In this document: positions 63,639 to 64,000 of the stretch, piece by piece | How positions within the stretch are numbered: the stretch's first letter is position 1 | How the letters are laid out: each line of letters begins with the position of its first letter | Assembly: GCF_023516215.1 (NCBI RefSeq) | Contig: NZ_CP097349.1 | Location: 3,720,001 to 3,784,000, forward strand | Direction: 5' to 3' | From: Cytobacillus pseudoceanisediminis | GTDB taxonomy: Bacteria; Bacillota; Bacilli; Bacillales; Cytobacillaceae | Length of the DNA stretch: 64,000 nt | The notes under the pieces: generated by a model | Told to the model about the DNA's origin: nothing | Seen by the model: the letters and a program-made list of their open reading frames with translations, nothing else | Database searches by the model: none | Program-made: the position numbers and the translations under genes

Positions 63639-63929
63639 CTATTCAATAATAGACGGCACTTTTATATAGCCATCCTGATGTTCCGGCGCATTTTTCAGAA
63701 CTTCTTCCTGTGGAAGCCCCTTATTTGCCTTATCTTCTCTCAATACATTCTTCATATCAAGAACATGGGATGTTGGTTCAACATGGTCTGTATCAAGCTC
63801 ATTCAGCAGTTCGGCAAATGAAATCATCTTGTCCAGCTGTTCGGTGTATGCAACAGCTTCTTCCTCAGTCATTGCAAGTCGCGCCAGGTGTGCAACATGC
63901 TTAACCTGATCTATTGAAATTCTCGACAT
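63639..63929 (-). CDS. gatC: Asp/Glu-tRNA(Asn/Gln) amidotransferase subunit C
   Basis: A 96-residue GatC, the belt subunit that stabilises GatA. Typical blocks: [20 protein letters not shown] and [20 protein letters not shown] then [10 protein letters not shown] 63927-63929 has GGAGGTGG about 6-7 bases upstream; the frame extends to 63968 without a site. First gene of gatCAB; its promoter lies beyond or close to the window edge. Confidence 0.97.
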   Translation of the reverse strand: MSRISIDQVKHVAHLARLAMTEEEAVAYTEQLDKMISFAELLNELDTDHVEPTSHVLDMKNVLREDKANKGLPQEEVLKNAPEHQDGYIKVPSIIE

Positions 63930-64000
63930 TAATGCCACCTCCAAAAATTGAATACTGTCAATGCACAATTATTATGATCATACCAAACTTTCGCGCGTTA

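Overview
The window reads as a chromosomal stretch of a low-to-mid-GC, endospore-forming Bacillaceae (Bacillus sensu lato; a Cytobacillus/Mesobacillus-like genus is my guess from gene content, not proven). Support: strong AAGGAGG-type ribosome binding sites, frequent TTG/GTG starts, sigma-A and one sigma-B-type promoter, intrinsic terminators after most units, and Bacillus-type gene sets (gatCAB, dgkB, rlmD, plsY, ppaC, xpaC-telA, phoD-tatA, rsbK/rsbM/rsbY, FbpB-like peptides). There is no rRNA, tRNA, prophage, IS element or CRISPR array.

Layout. 1-3.1 kb: end of an FMN lactate-oxidase-type gene, a frameshifted thioesterase, a VTT membrane protein, VOC and GNAT proteins. 3.1-4.4 kb: a yybP-ykoY (Mn2+) riboswitch driving an FbpB-like peptide and a TerC-type exporter. 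4.4-7.6 kb: DoxX protein behind a 32-bp palindrome, and tatA-phoD. 8-12.2 kb: two tiny membrane proteins, a 52-bp minisatellite, purU under a tandem glycine riboswitch, an MFS pump with promoter/operator, a secreted helical protein. 12.3-19.2 kb: aspartate kinase, then the RsbY/RsbM/RsbK sigma-B input module. 19.3-30.5 kb: TPR-dynamin GTPase, MFS, esterase, glnS, ASCH and DUF2269-like genes, GDPD, and a TerD-zinc-ribbon-TerB fusion. 30.6-45 kb: MBL hydrolase, 2-hydroxyacid dehydrogenase, DUF421, EamA, secreted M28 peptidase, half-size FAD protein, PAS kinase, xpaC-telA, SH3-C39 protein, secreted phosphodiesterase. 45-64 kb: second PAS kinase, rlmD, dgkB, TetR, anti-sigma-like protein, plsY, second DUF421, V4R-STAS protein, metallophosphoesterase, ppaC, nitronate monooxygenase, thioredoxin-like protein, an ABC exporter with a pseudo-ABC-LytTR regulator, and gatCAB.

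Three themes stand out. (1) Eleven otherwise good genes, including gatB, are broken by 13 apparent single-base indels, several in A or T runs; in every gene the repaired length is a whole number of codons. This looks more like sequencing/assembly error than decay. (2) The gaps hold several repeat types: arrays with an approximately 20-bp period whose unit differs at each locus, a 52-bp minisatellite, dispersed CTCGAG-centred hairpins, and a recurring ATCAAACGTTTGAT palindrome. (3) A compact transporter-regulator module (57.8-60.6 kb) pairs an ABC exporter with a degenerate ABC domain fused to a LytTR DNA-binding domain, with 21-bp direct repeats at the exporter promoter; it is the best candidate here for an under-described system.
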